Below, piece by piece: positions 1 through 6,311 of a DNA stretch of 13,696 nucleotides; the first letter of the stretch is position 1; each line of letters opens with the position of its first letter. The DNA is from Bacteroidales bacterium. Lineage in GTDB: Bacteria; Bacteroidota; Bacteroidia; Bacteroidales; F082. The notes beneath the pieces were generated by a model. It was not told the DNA's origin. It made no database searches and saw only the letters and a program-made list of their open reading frames with translations. The position numbers were made by a program, and so were the translations under genes. Location of the stretch: positions 1-13,696 of the forward strand of contig JAEEII010000094.1 in assembly GCA_016281295.1 (NCBI GenBank). The letters run 5' to 3'.

Positions 1-32
1 AATCTATCGAAAAAAGTTTTGATTTCTGCTCC

Positions 33-857
33 TTACTGACGATGTAAAACATTTGGCAGCCGATATGGGGTTCTCGTTTCCATCTCCTTGAGGATGGCTT
101 TGAAGTCATCAGGGATTAACTTCCATATCTCCAAGGCGATGCTGTCGGGAATGTCGTTATAGAAAGCCTCGGCGATGCCTCCGGTGATGCAGGCGAGGGT
201 GTCGCTGTCGCCGCCCAGGGAGACGGCCAAATGGATGGATGATTCGAAGTCGGTGCTGTCGAAGAAGGCTGCCATGGCCTCGGGGACGGTGCCTTGGCAG
301 GAGCCATCCCAGCCATAGACGGGACGGATCTCGTCGCAGGTGCGGTTGAGGTTGTAACCGTATTTCTCAGCGATGTACGAACGAATCTCTTCCTTGCTGC
401 TGCCGTTGCGGGCCATGAAGATGGCTGCCGCTGTGGATTGGGCACCCTTGATGCCTTCAGGATGGTTGTGGGTGATGGCGGCGGAGAGGCCTGCCACGCG
501 CTCGGTCTCTTCTAAGGTGTCGAACATCCAGCCTGTGGCACTGGCGCGCATGGCAGAGCCGTTGCCCCAGGAGTTGTAGGGCTCGCGCTTGCCGTCGCGC
601 CTAAACAGCCAACGAAAAAACATCCTGCCATAGCCGCCCATGGGGCAGGGATACTTTTTGGCAAAGCTGAGAAAACTCGCTTCCAAAGTATCCATGCCGT
701 GTGTGGGGTCCTTCAACAGCCATTCGGCCACTGCCATGGTCATGATGCTGTCGTCGGTGTAGTCGCTCTGCGATGAGAACAACGGAAAAACTATAGTCTT
801 TATATTGTTGAATTCATATACCGATCCGGCGGTATCGCCTATGATTGCTCCAAGCAT
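33..857 (-). CDS. ADP-ribosylglycohydrolase (ARH/DraG family)
   Basis: The 274-residue product matches the ADP-ribosylglycohydrolase family, which removes ADP-ribose from modified proteins or small molecules using a two-metal (usually Mg2+) centre. The family's metal-binding elements are visible and intact: an N-terminal GDTAGS stretch (residues 7-12), T34-D35-D36, an NGSAMR segment near 99-104, a THNHPEG segment near 129-135, and the C-terminal GGDSDT signature at 215-220. The length is normal for a single-domain cytosolic enzyme and there is no signal peptide. The start is the ATG at 855-857; the upstream DNA is an AT-rich heptad repeat with no obvious TAnnTTTG promoter, so transcription may come from the upstream VWA gene across a repeat-filled gap. 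The neighbouring macro-like and Nudix genes point to ADP-ribose turnover. The family is certain from motifs; the substrate (protein Arg, Ser, nucleic acid or free ADP-ribose derivative) cannot be read from sequence. Confidence 0.93.
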   Translation of the reverse strand: MLGAIIGDTAGSVYEFNNIKTIVFPLFSSQSDYTDDSIMTMAVAEWLLKDPTHGMDTLEASFLSFAKKYPCPMGGYGRMFFRWLFRRDGKREPYNSWGNGSAMRASATGWMFDTLEETERVAGLSAAITHNHPEGIKGAQSTAAAIFMARNGSSKEEIRSYIAEKYGYNLNRTCDEIRPVYGWDGSCQGTVPEAMAAFFDSTDFESSIHLAVSLGGDSDTLACITGGIAEAFYNDIPDSIALEIWKLIPDDFKAILKEMETRTPYRLPNVLHRQ

Positions 858-860
858 TTT

Positions 861-895
861 TTTAGAATTTAGAATTTAGAATTTATAATTTATAG
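861..895. repeat. AT-rich heptad tandem repeat upstream of the glycohydrolase gene
   Basis: Three exact TTTAGAA units (861-881) are followed by two degenerate ones, TTTATAA and TTTATAG (882-895). The array begins three bases upstream of the glycohydrolase start codon and so forms its immediate leader. A short heptad array of this kind can change length by replication slippage. Confidence 0.8.
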
Positions 896-908
896 ATAGA
901 GTGCGATA

Positions 909-920
909 CCCCATTTGGGG
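909..920. other. Short palindrome
   Basis: CCCCA-TT-TGGGG forms a 5-bp inverted repeat with a 2-base centre, just outside the first 82-bp repeat copy and upstream of the glycohydrolase leader. It may be part of the repeat element's edge. Confidence 0.4.
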
Positions 921-957
921 TTTAATCTCGGTAGAAAAGGCCTTAGGGTAGAACCCT

Positions 958-982
958 CCCCCTCTCCACAATGGAGAGGGGG
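958..982. repeat. Perfect hairpin in 82-bp repeat, copy 1
   Basis: An 11-bp perfect stem (958-968 pairing with 972-982) encloses a CAA loop. An additional CCC (954-956) can pair with GGG (985-987) across a small internal loop. No run of T follows the stem on either strand, so it does not look like a standard intrinsic terminator, although it could slow polymerase or protect an mRNA end between the VWA and glycohydrolase genes. Confidence 0.8.
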
Positions 983-1039
983 TCGGGGGGTGAGGCCTGG
1001 GGTTTGATCTCGGTAGAAAAGGCCTTAGGGTAGTATACT

Positions 1040-1064
1040 CCCCCTCTCCACAATGGAGAGGGGG
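1040..1064. repeat. Perfect hairpin in 82-bp repeat, copy 2
   Basis: This is the same 11-bp stem and CAA loop as in copy 1 (arms 1040-1050 and 1054-1064). The flanking base composition just before the stem differs from copy 1 (GTATACT against GAACCCT) while the hairpin itself is conserved, which suggests that the hairpin is the maintained part of the unit. Confidence 0.8.
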
Positions 1065-1135
1065 TCGGGGGGTGAGGTGGGTGGCTTAATCTCGATAGAA
1101 AAGGAACTGAGAATTATTCTATTGCCCAGTAATTA

Positions 1136-2236
1136 TTAAACAAGTTCTTTCCAAAAGTCAAGGGGAAGATGGATGTTGGGAATGTTGACCGCGCCGGCGA
1201 ACAAAGGGGCGATCTCTCTGGCGGTGAAGCCTGCGATGCCACAGCCGATGCGGGTGACTAAGAAGGTCATCTTGGGATGAGCGTCGGCGAAACGGATGAA
1301 GTCATCCACGTAGGGCTTGATGGTGTTCACACCGCCTTGCATGGTGGGGATGGCATAGCTCTGTCCCTGTAATCCCACGCCTTGTCCCATGATGGCGCCA
1401 AAACGGTCAACAGCTAAACGAGCGGCTCCGCCAGCATGCATCCCGGCCAGGTTGCTTCCGAAGACGAACACTTCGTTGGGGTTCAGACTCGTGATGCGTT
1501 CGGGCGTGATGCGGCTCTTAAACTCACCCAACTCACGGTAGTTGCGATTTTCGCGATTTGACCTGGAACGGAACAGCTTGCGTTCAGCAGCTGCCATGGG
1601 CGCCATGGCCTCTGCTTCCATCTCAAAGCGGGTGTACATCATCATCTTCGCTTTGCGTTCTTTCTCCCATGCAGCCCTCATACCAGCATCGTCGTCTTCG
1701 AACGACATGTGATTATCGATGTTGAGCGAGGCCGCGGTGGCTTCCACGTCTTGGTTGGTGCCGATGTAGGCGAAGTTCCAGCCTTCCTCGTTCTTCATTT
1801 TTTCCACGAGGGCTTTGATAGCACTGCCTGAATACTCGGTGGATGCGTTTTCCAGTCCGTCGGTGATGACGGTGACCACTGCGGTTGCATCTTCCTTGTC
1901 TTTGATGTCTTTAAATAATGCGTTGATGCTGATGCCCATAGCATCGTAGAGAGGAGTGCAGCAGCATGGCTGATAGTCGCGTGAGGTGAGTTCCTTGACT
2001 TCGTTCACTGGCACCTTGTCATAGACGAGGCGTTTCTCGCAGTTGCAGAAGATCATCAGCGACACGAAATGCTCCTGCGTGTCTTTGAAACGTTCTTGCG
2101 CGGAACGGATGCCCCCGACGGTTTCGTTAAATCCGGCAATGGCGGCCTTCGCGATGCTGCTCATCGATCCGCTCTTGTCGAGGATAATCAGGTTGTAAAT
2201 CTGGGTCTTTGTCTTGTTCTCATTGTTTGTTTCCAT
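1136..2236 (-). CDS. VWA domain protein with C-terminal macro-like (A1S_2505-type) domain
   Basis: The 366-residue product has two parts. Residues about 12-185 form a von Willebrand A domain with a complete metal-ion-dependent adhesion site: D20-x-S22-x-S24, T94 in a CCCTPLYDAMG segment, and D126 in ITDGLENAS. Residues about 244-366 match the small domain known from phage proteins of the A1S_2505 type (VFVFGSNLAGMHAGGAA at 256-272, a GLQGQSYAIPT segment, then IGCGIAGF around 330-337). This domain resembles macro domains, which bind ADP-ribose; that link is my inference from the glycine-rich pattern. A charged, Met/Ala-rich linker (about 186-243) joins them. There is no signal peptide or membrane segment, so it is probably cytosolic. 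It lies 71 bp downstream of the Nudix gene with no clear promoter of its own and is likely co-transcribed. The exact role is unknown. Confidence 0.85.
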   Translation of the reverse strand: METNNENKTKTQIYNLIILDKSGSMSSIAKAAIAGFNETVGGIRSAQERFKDTQEHFVSLMIFCNCEKRLVYDKVPVNEVKELTSRDYQPCCCTPLYDAMGISINALFKDIKDKEDATAVVTVITDGLENASTEYSGSAIKALVEKMKNEEGWNFAYIGTNQDVEATAASLNIDNHMSFEDDDAGMRAAWEKERKAKMMMYTRFEMEAEAMAPMAAAERKLFRSRSNRENRNYRELGEFKSRITPERITSLNPNEVFVFGSNLAGMHAGGAARLAVDRFGAIMGQGVGLQGQSYAIPTMQGGVNTIKPYVDDFIRFADAHPKMTFLVTRIGCGIAGFTAREIAPLFAGAVNIPNIHLPLDFWKELV

Positions 2237-2307
2237 AATCTTTACTTTTAGATTGTTAATTGTTAAATGATTATATTCTTTTAATGATGTCTTTTGTGTT
2301 CTATCTT

Positions 2308-3126
2308 CTAGAATTCCAGCCTAAAGTTCTTGTCTTCTTTTAACCTTTCGTATCTTTCTTTATTAAAGGAGAACTTGGTGCCTTTGCGACGGCGAGGTTC
2401 TTCTTCGGTGAGAGCTTCTGAGGGAAGAGGCATGGCCTGAGGGTGCGGCGTTTCGTCGAACAAAGCGTCGATGCTCATGGAACGCATCTCTTTGTTTTTT
2501 CCGAAGAATTGAGGCTCGTTTTCCACGAATGATTCCTCTGTTTCCTCCAGGATGCCCGTCTGCATCATCTTCTTGTAGAAGTTGCGGCGGTCGAAACGCA
2601 CGCCTAATATCGACTCGTAGAGACGTTGTAACTCGGGCATGGTGAATTGCTCGTCGAGGAGGCCGAAGCCGATGGGCTCGAAGTGGATGTCTTTTTTCAG
2701 CTGCTCGGTGGCCTTTCGCAGGATATAGTCGTGGTCGAACGCTAAAGGTGGGATGTCCTCGATAGGGAACCATTGTGCATTGGCCGCGTCATCGCCACCT
2801 TGTACCGCCGATTTTCTGGCCAAAGCATAGAAGGCGATGGTGATGACCCGCTCGCGTGGGTCACGGTTCACTGCCGTAAAGGTGCCGAATTGTTTCAAGT
2901 ACTCGAGCTTCAGCCCGGTCTCCTCACATAACTCGCGCATGGCACCTTGCTCAGCCGTCTCGTTGATGTTCATGAATCCGCCTGGGAACGCCCAGCAGCC
3001 TTTGTAAGGCTCTCCACCTCTTTCTATTAAAAGGATGTTCAGACGCTTCCCGTCAAAGCCAAATACCACGCAGTCAGTGGTGACCGCCGGGTGTGGATAC
3101 TTATAACAATACTTGCCTGCTTCCAT
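2308..3126 (-). CDS. Nudix hydrolase with winged-helix C-terminus (NrtR-like)
   Basis: The 272-residue product begins with a Nudix domain carrying a complete Nudix box at residues 50-72 (G50, E56, R64-E65, E68-E69, G71), so catalysis on a nucleoside diphosphate derivative such as ADP-ribose is possible. Residues about 148-200 match the winged-helix region of NrtR-type regulators, which sense ADP-ribose or NAD-related ligands and control NAD metabolism genes. The tail (about 205-272) is charged and unassigned. I chose the ATG at 3124-3126. The reading frame stays open up to 3174, but that extension covers the promoter at 3145-3174 and the codons there look non-coding. A 34-bp palindrome directly upstream is a candidate operator for autoregulation. 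The gene heads a likely operon with the VWA gene. Whether it is an enzyme, a regulator or both is open. Confidence 0.9.
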   Translation of the reverse strand: MEAGKYCYKYPHPAVTTDCVVFGFDGKRLNILLIERGGEPYKGCWAFPGGFMNINETAEQGAMRELCEETGLKLEYLKQFGTFTAVNRDPRERVITIAFYALARKSAVQGGDDAANAQWFPIEDIPPLAFDHDYILRKATEQLKKDIHFEPIGFGLLDEQFTMPELQRLYESILGVRFDRRNFYKKMMQTGILEETEESFVENEPQFFGKNKEMRSMSIDALFDETPHPQAMPLPSEALTEEEPRRRKGTKFSFNKERYERLKEDKNFRLEF

Positions 3127-3160
3127 AATTGTGTAAATTTGACGCAAAATTACAACAATT
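3127..3160. promoter_or_regulatory. Candidate operator: 34-bp imperfect palindrome at the Nudix/NrtR-like promoter
   Basis: The left arm AATTGTGTAAATTT (3127-3140) and right arm AAAATTACAACAATT (3146-3160) are inverted copies, with one inserted base and one mismatch, around a 5-base centre GACGC. The palindrome covers the -7 element and the expected transcription start and abuts the ATG. A repressor bound here would block transcription, and the NrtR-like product of the adjacent gene is the obvious candidate. Confidence 0.55.
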
Positions 3161-3174
3161 TTTGAAACCTGCAA
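3145..3174 (-). promoter_or_regulatory. Promoter of the Nudix/NrtR-like gene (Bacteroidota type)
   Basis: On the minus strand, TTG (3174-3172) is followed after exactly 19 bases by TAATTTTG (3152-3145). This fits the Bacteroidota primary sigma pattern of a -33 TTG and a -7 TAnnTTTG. The predicted start of transcription lies about a dozen bases upstream of the ATG at 3126, giving a very short leader and ruling out the longer reading frame. Confidence 0.7.
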
Positions 3175-3213
3175 GCTTTTTTGTGTAAAAAATACGCTTT
3201 TTTTGAAAAAAAG

Positions 3214-5808
3214 TTATTTTTCTTCAGAATCAACGTGGTCGGGTTGTTGAAACATGCCTTCACGTTGCAACTCGGTTAACACCATTTTGATTTCGTCGTA
3301 GTCGTAATCGTCGCCAAGTACTTCTTTGGCGGAACCCAGTGCTGGGTCTTCCGTCGAGTCGAAATAGTCGCGGATGGTGTTGTAATGTTCTTCGCTGACA
3401 AATTGCGAGGCGTCGTACTCGTTTTGCGCGATGAAGCGGCTGATGTGACCGTAGATGGTTGATAGTTTCAAGTTTCGTTCCTTGGCAATCTGTTCCGGAC
3501 TGAGTCCTTCGTCAAGCAGGTTCTTTGTGACCTCGAAGGTGCTGACCTTGGGCTCTTTGGGTGTTTTCATGCTGTTTTTTTGCGGCTTGTCAATAGGTTC
3601 TGGTTCCTCAAACTCGTTTTCTTCTATCTGGATACCTTGTTGGCCGGTACTTCTCAGCACGATGTCGATGATCTCTGCTCCGAATTGCCTAGTTCGTTTG
3701 TCGCCCATGCCTTTCACCAGTCGCAGCTGACGCAGGGTGATGGGCTTTTCTTTGGCGATGGCCTTGAGGGCCATGGTGGGCACGATTCTGTAAACTTCGA
3801 CATCCATCTCGTAGGCTTGATCGGATCGCCAGGCGAGGAGCCTTTTATATAAGGTGTCGCCTTTTAGGTCGTCGTCTTTGATGGTCACCTTGTTCTTGGT
3901 CTTCTTGTCGGCTTCAAGCACGGCGACTGCTTTAGCTCTTTGGTATTCCTTGATGCTGAAGCACTTGCAGCTAGTTTCGAGGCAAGCCTGTTTCGTTGAA
4001 AGGTCTTCGCGAAGATGTTCCAAGGCTTCAGTCAGCAGCTCGTTGACGGCTTTGTTGTCGGTCTTCAGGGGTAAGTCGAAGAGTCCGTTGGTGATGCTGT
4101 CGAGTTGTTCTTTGAAATAGACGCTGCCTTTGACGAGGCGTTCCTGCAAGGCAGTGTTCTGCTCGTAGTTGGGTGCTTGGGCGTGGAGTCGTTGCACCTG
4201 TCCCTCAAACTTGGAGGCTACACCGCACAGCTTTTCTAACAGTTGGCTTCGTCGTTGCGAGAGGTCTTGAATCAACTCAGCTTCGAACAGGGTGTTGTTG
4301 TCATACAGAATCTTCATCACCTTGCCGAAATCCTTGTAGAGGCCGTAGAAGTCGATGAGTTCCAACATGGTCTGCAACTCGTACTCATGGCGTAGCTGGT
4401 CCACTTTGTCCTGAGTGGGTTCTTTTTCGGGGAGGTGATCTACAAACTGGTTGACGGAGAGGTCATTCACCAGGGCGTTCTGCGGGATGCGTGTCTTCAA
4501 CACCAGTCCTTCCAGTGAGGTGCATCGACTTAAGGCCACATAAACCTGTCCGTGGGCGAAGGCTTGTCCTGCATCGACAATAAGTTTGTCAAAGGTCAAG
4601 CCTTGGCTTTTGTGGATGGTGACGGCCCAAGCCAGCCGCAGGGGAATCTGTTTGAAGCTGCCGATTTCTTTCTCTTCGATGTTTTGGTTCTCGGCGTTGA
4701 TGGCGTATTCTGTGTTCTGCCATTCGAGTTTCGTGACGGTGAGGCGTTCGTCAGCGCATTGCACCTCCACCATCTCTTTCTCTTTGTCGATGCTGACCAC
4801 CTTTCCGATTTTGCCGTTGAAGAAGGCCTTTGCCGCGCTGGGGTCGTTTTTCACAAACATGACCTGGGCGCCTACCTTCAGCTCCAGGGTTTCTTTGGTG
4901 GGGTAGGTGTTCTCGGGAAAAATGCCTTTGGTCTCGGCTTTGAAGACGATGGAAGGGGTGGGGAGTGCTTGCAGTTTTGAATCGTTGATGTCGTCGGCTT
5001 GATAGTTATGGGTGGTGAGGGTGATGTAGCCTTCGTTGTCGCTGGGGGTGAAGTACGGTTGATAGCGTTGGTTGAGTAGTTGCAGACATTCTGCGTCCAT
5101 GCGGTTGTCGCGCACCTTGTTGAGTAGGGTGATGAATTCTTCGTCGTGCTGCCTATAGATATGGTCGAGTTCCACGCAGAGATAGGTGGTGTTTTGCAGG
5201 ACGTGGCTTCCGAAGAAATACACGCTTTGGTAGTAGGGGGCGAGGATCTCCCATTCCTCGGGTTTGGCCACTGGAGCCAGCTGGTGTACGTCGCCGATCA
5301 TGAGGAGCTGCACGCCGCCGAAGGGCTTTTGCGACCTCCGGGCGCGGCGTAGCACGGCATCGATGGCGTCGAGTACGTCGGCGCGGACCATGCTGATCTC
5401 GTCGATGACGAGGAGGTCGAGGCTGCGCATGATGTCCAGCTTGTTTTTCCGTAGCTTCTGGTATTGCGAGGCCATGGCACGCGCGGAGTACTTCTGAAAG
5501 TTGTCTCCAGTGGCTTGGCTTTGGTTGTTCGCTAATGGGGCTTTTTCGGGCAGGATCTTCGCGTCTTCGGGAATCTGAGGCCCGAAAGGCAGTTGGAAGA
5601 ACGAGTGGATGGTCTGTCCTCCTGCGTTGATGGCGGCCACTCCGGTGGGGGCTACCACTACCATGCGTTTGTAGGTCTTTGATTGCAGCGACCGTAGGAA
5701 GGTGGTCTTGCCAGTGCCGGCTCTTCCCGTGAGGAAGAGGTGCGCGTCGGTGTTGAGGACGAGTGCTTCGGCGTATTTGAGTTTGGTGTTGTCGTAGGAG
5801 GGGGACAT
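3214..5808 (-). CDS. Pif1/RecD-type DNA helicase with HRDC and HTH C-terminus
   Basis: The 864-residue product is a superfamily 1 helicase of the Pif1/RecD2 type, expected to unwind DNA with 5'-3' polarity. Visible motifs are Walker A GRAGTGKTT (28-36), Walker B LLVIDEISM (132-140), motif III GDVHQLAP (172-179), and a C-terminal motor half with TIHKSQGLTFDKL (397-409) and VYVALSRCTSLEG (422-434). After a charged, probably helical middle region (about 465-615), residues about 620-720 resemble an HRDC domain, including LRLVKGMGDKRTRQFG (695-710). Residues about 757-850 hold a helix-turn-helix like the one at the C-terminus of RecQ helicases (LSPEQIAKERNLKLSTIYGHI). The protein is cytosolic and probably binds DNA at forks or structured sites. 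The start is the ATG at 5806-5808, 21 bases from a TATCTTTG box. It is probably transcribed separately from the Nudix gene, which has its own promoter. Confidence 0.93.
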   Translation of the reverse strand: MSPSYDNTKLKYAEALVLNTDAHLFLTGRAGTGKTTFLRSLQSKTYKRMVVVAPTGVAAINAGGQTIHSFFQLPFGPQIPEDAKILPEKAPLANNQSQATGDNFQKYSARAMASQYQKLRKNKLDIMRSLDLLVIDEISMVRADVLDAIDAVLRRARRSQKPFGGVQLLMIGDVHQLAPVAKPEEWEILAPYYQSVYFFGSHVLQNTTYLCVELDHIYRQHDEEFITLLNKVRDNRMDAECLQLLNQRYQPYFTPSDNEGYITLTTHNYQADDINDSKLQALPTPSIVFKAETKGIFPENTYPTKETLELKVGAQVMFVKNDPSAAKAFFNGKIGKVVSIDKEKEMVEVQCADERLTVTKLEWQNTEYAINAENQNIEEKEIGSFKQIPLRLAWAVTIHKSQGLTFDKLIVDAGQAFAHGQVYVALSRCTSLEGLVLKTRIPQNALVNDLSVNQFVDHLPEKEPTQDKVDQLRHEYELQTMLELIDFYGLYKDFGKVMKILYDNNTLFEAELIQDLSQRRSQLLEKLCGVASKFEGQVQRLHAQAPNYEQNTALQERLVKGSVYFKEQLDSITNGLFDLPLKTDNKAVNELLTEALEHLREDLSTKQACLETSCKCFSIKEYQRAKAVAVLEADKKTKNKVTIKDDDLKGDTLYKRLLAWRSDQAYEMDVEVYRIVPTMALKAIAKEKPITLRQLRLVKGMGDKRTRQFGAEIIDIVLRSTGQQGIQIEENEFEEPEPIDKPQKNSMKTPKEPKVSTFEVTKNLLDEGLSPEQIAKERNLKLSTIYGHISRFIAQNEYDASQFVSEEHYNTIRDYFDSTEDPALGSAKEVLGDDYDYDEIKMVLTELQREGMFQQPDHVDSEEK

Positions 5809-5829
5809 AACATGATGTGATTAAAAGCG

Positions 5830-5837
5830 CAAAGATA
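5830..5837 (-). promoter_or_regulatory. -7 promoter element of the helicase gene
   Basis: On the minus strand TATCTTTG fits TAnnTTTG and lies 21 bases before the ATG at 5808. The -33 position holds only a weak AT-rich match. Flanking DNA up to about 5935 is AT-rich and gene-free. Confidence 0.55.
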
Positions 5838-5938
5838 CTGTTTTTTATTAAATTCCCTATAAATAAGTGAGAAATTTCTAATGCTGATTAAAGTGTGAAA
5901 AGTGTATGTCATGAAACAAATTACAACTTTTAGCTGTC

Positions 5939-6211
5939 AGCCTCATGCGTGCCGTCGGGGCAGTCATCGTGGTCTCTGACGATCCCGGCAAGAAAACCCA
6001 GGGGCGCAAGGTTTACTTCTCCACCGACCTGACCCTGTCGGGCGAGGACATCTACTGAGTTTACCGCTCGCGCTTCGGTATCGAGTTCCTCTATTGCGAT
6101 GGAAAACAGTTCACCGGTCTGACGAACTGCCAAGCTCGCAACTCCAACAGCCTAAAGGGGGATGTTTCCCGATTGCAAAACCACAGCGGTTTCTTCCGAC
6201 TTGTCAAGTGA
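5939..6211 (+). pseudogene. Decayed C-terminal fragment of an IS4-type transposase
   Basis: The plus-strand frame starting at 5939 reads about 39 codons (containing KVYFSTDLTLSGEDIY), a TGA at 6056-6058, then VYRSRFGIEFLYCDGKQFTG and LTNCQARNSNSL, before a second stop at 6209-6211. The second part carries the complete IS4-group Y-(2)-R-(3)-E-(6)-K signature, including the catalytic Glu. The N-terminal two thirds of the transposase, with the first two acidic residues, are absent, and the usual tail after CQAR is replaced by unrelated sequence. I found no terminal inverted repeats at its edges. With an internal stop and only about 90 codons left, it is a dead insertion-sequence relic lying between the helicase and radical SAM promoters. 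Confidence 0.8.
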
Positions 6212-6282
6212 AATGGCAAATTAATTTATGAACAAAAACAGCTAAACGTGTAAAGGATGTGGCGGGGCTATCGCGATTGTTT

Positions 6283-6290
6283 TACCTTTG
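6283..6290 (+). promoter_or_regulatory. -7 promoter element of the radical SAM operon
   Basis: TACCTTTG matches the Bacteroidota -7 consensus TAnnTTTG. It lies 21 bases before the ATG at 6312. The alternative TTG start at 6288 lies inside this box, which argues against the longer reading frame. No convincing -33 TTG is present at the usual spacing. Confidence 0.6.
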
Positions 6291-6311
6291 CAAAACAAAA
6301 CCCCTGAGATC

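Larger units (their letters stand above)
917..1104. repeat. Tandem 82-bp repeat (about 2.3 copies) with GC-rich hairpins
   Basis: Copy 1 (917-995) and copy 2 (999-1077) are nearly identical over 79 bases and are followed by a third, truncated copy (about 1081-1104). The shared landmark TAATCTCGGTAGAAAAGG (one or two base changes between copies) recurs at 82-bp spacing: 921-940, 1003-1022 and 1085-1104. Each full copy carries a strong hairpin and ends in a G-rich tract and TGAGG. The array fills the 278-bp gap between the VWA gene and the glycohydrolase gene, which otherwise shows no gene. GC-rich hairpin repeats like this recall dispersed intergenic REP-like elements; whether this one is dispersed in the genome cannot be told here. 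Confidence 0.9.

Noticed and set aside
917..1104. 82-bp repeats as a CRISPR array
   Set aside because: The copies are nearly contiguous, with only 3-base gaps and no variable spacers, and no cas genes are present.
3127..3174. N-terminal extension of the Nudix gene to a start at 3174
   Set aside because: The extension runs through the -33/-7 promoter and the palindrome, and its residues do not look like part of a Nudix protein.
3175..3213. AT-rich stretch after the helicase gene as an intrinsic terminator
   Set aside because: It contains runs of A and T that can pair weakly, but no GC-rich stem is present, so I do not call it a terminator.
5911..5979. Plus-strand ATG frame starting MKQITTFSC at 5911
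   Set aside because: It ends after about 22 codons and is out of frame with the transposase relic; it may be a frameshifted remnant but cannot be supported as a gene.
6288..6311. TTG start of the radical SAM gene at 6288
   Set aside because: The TTG is the end of the TACCTTTG promoter box, so transcripts would begin downstream of it; the ATG at 6312 is preferred.
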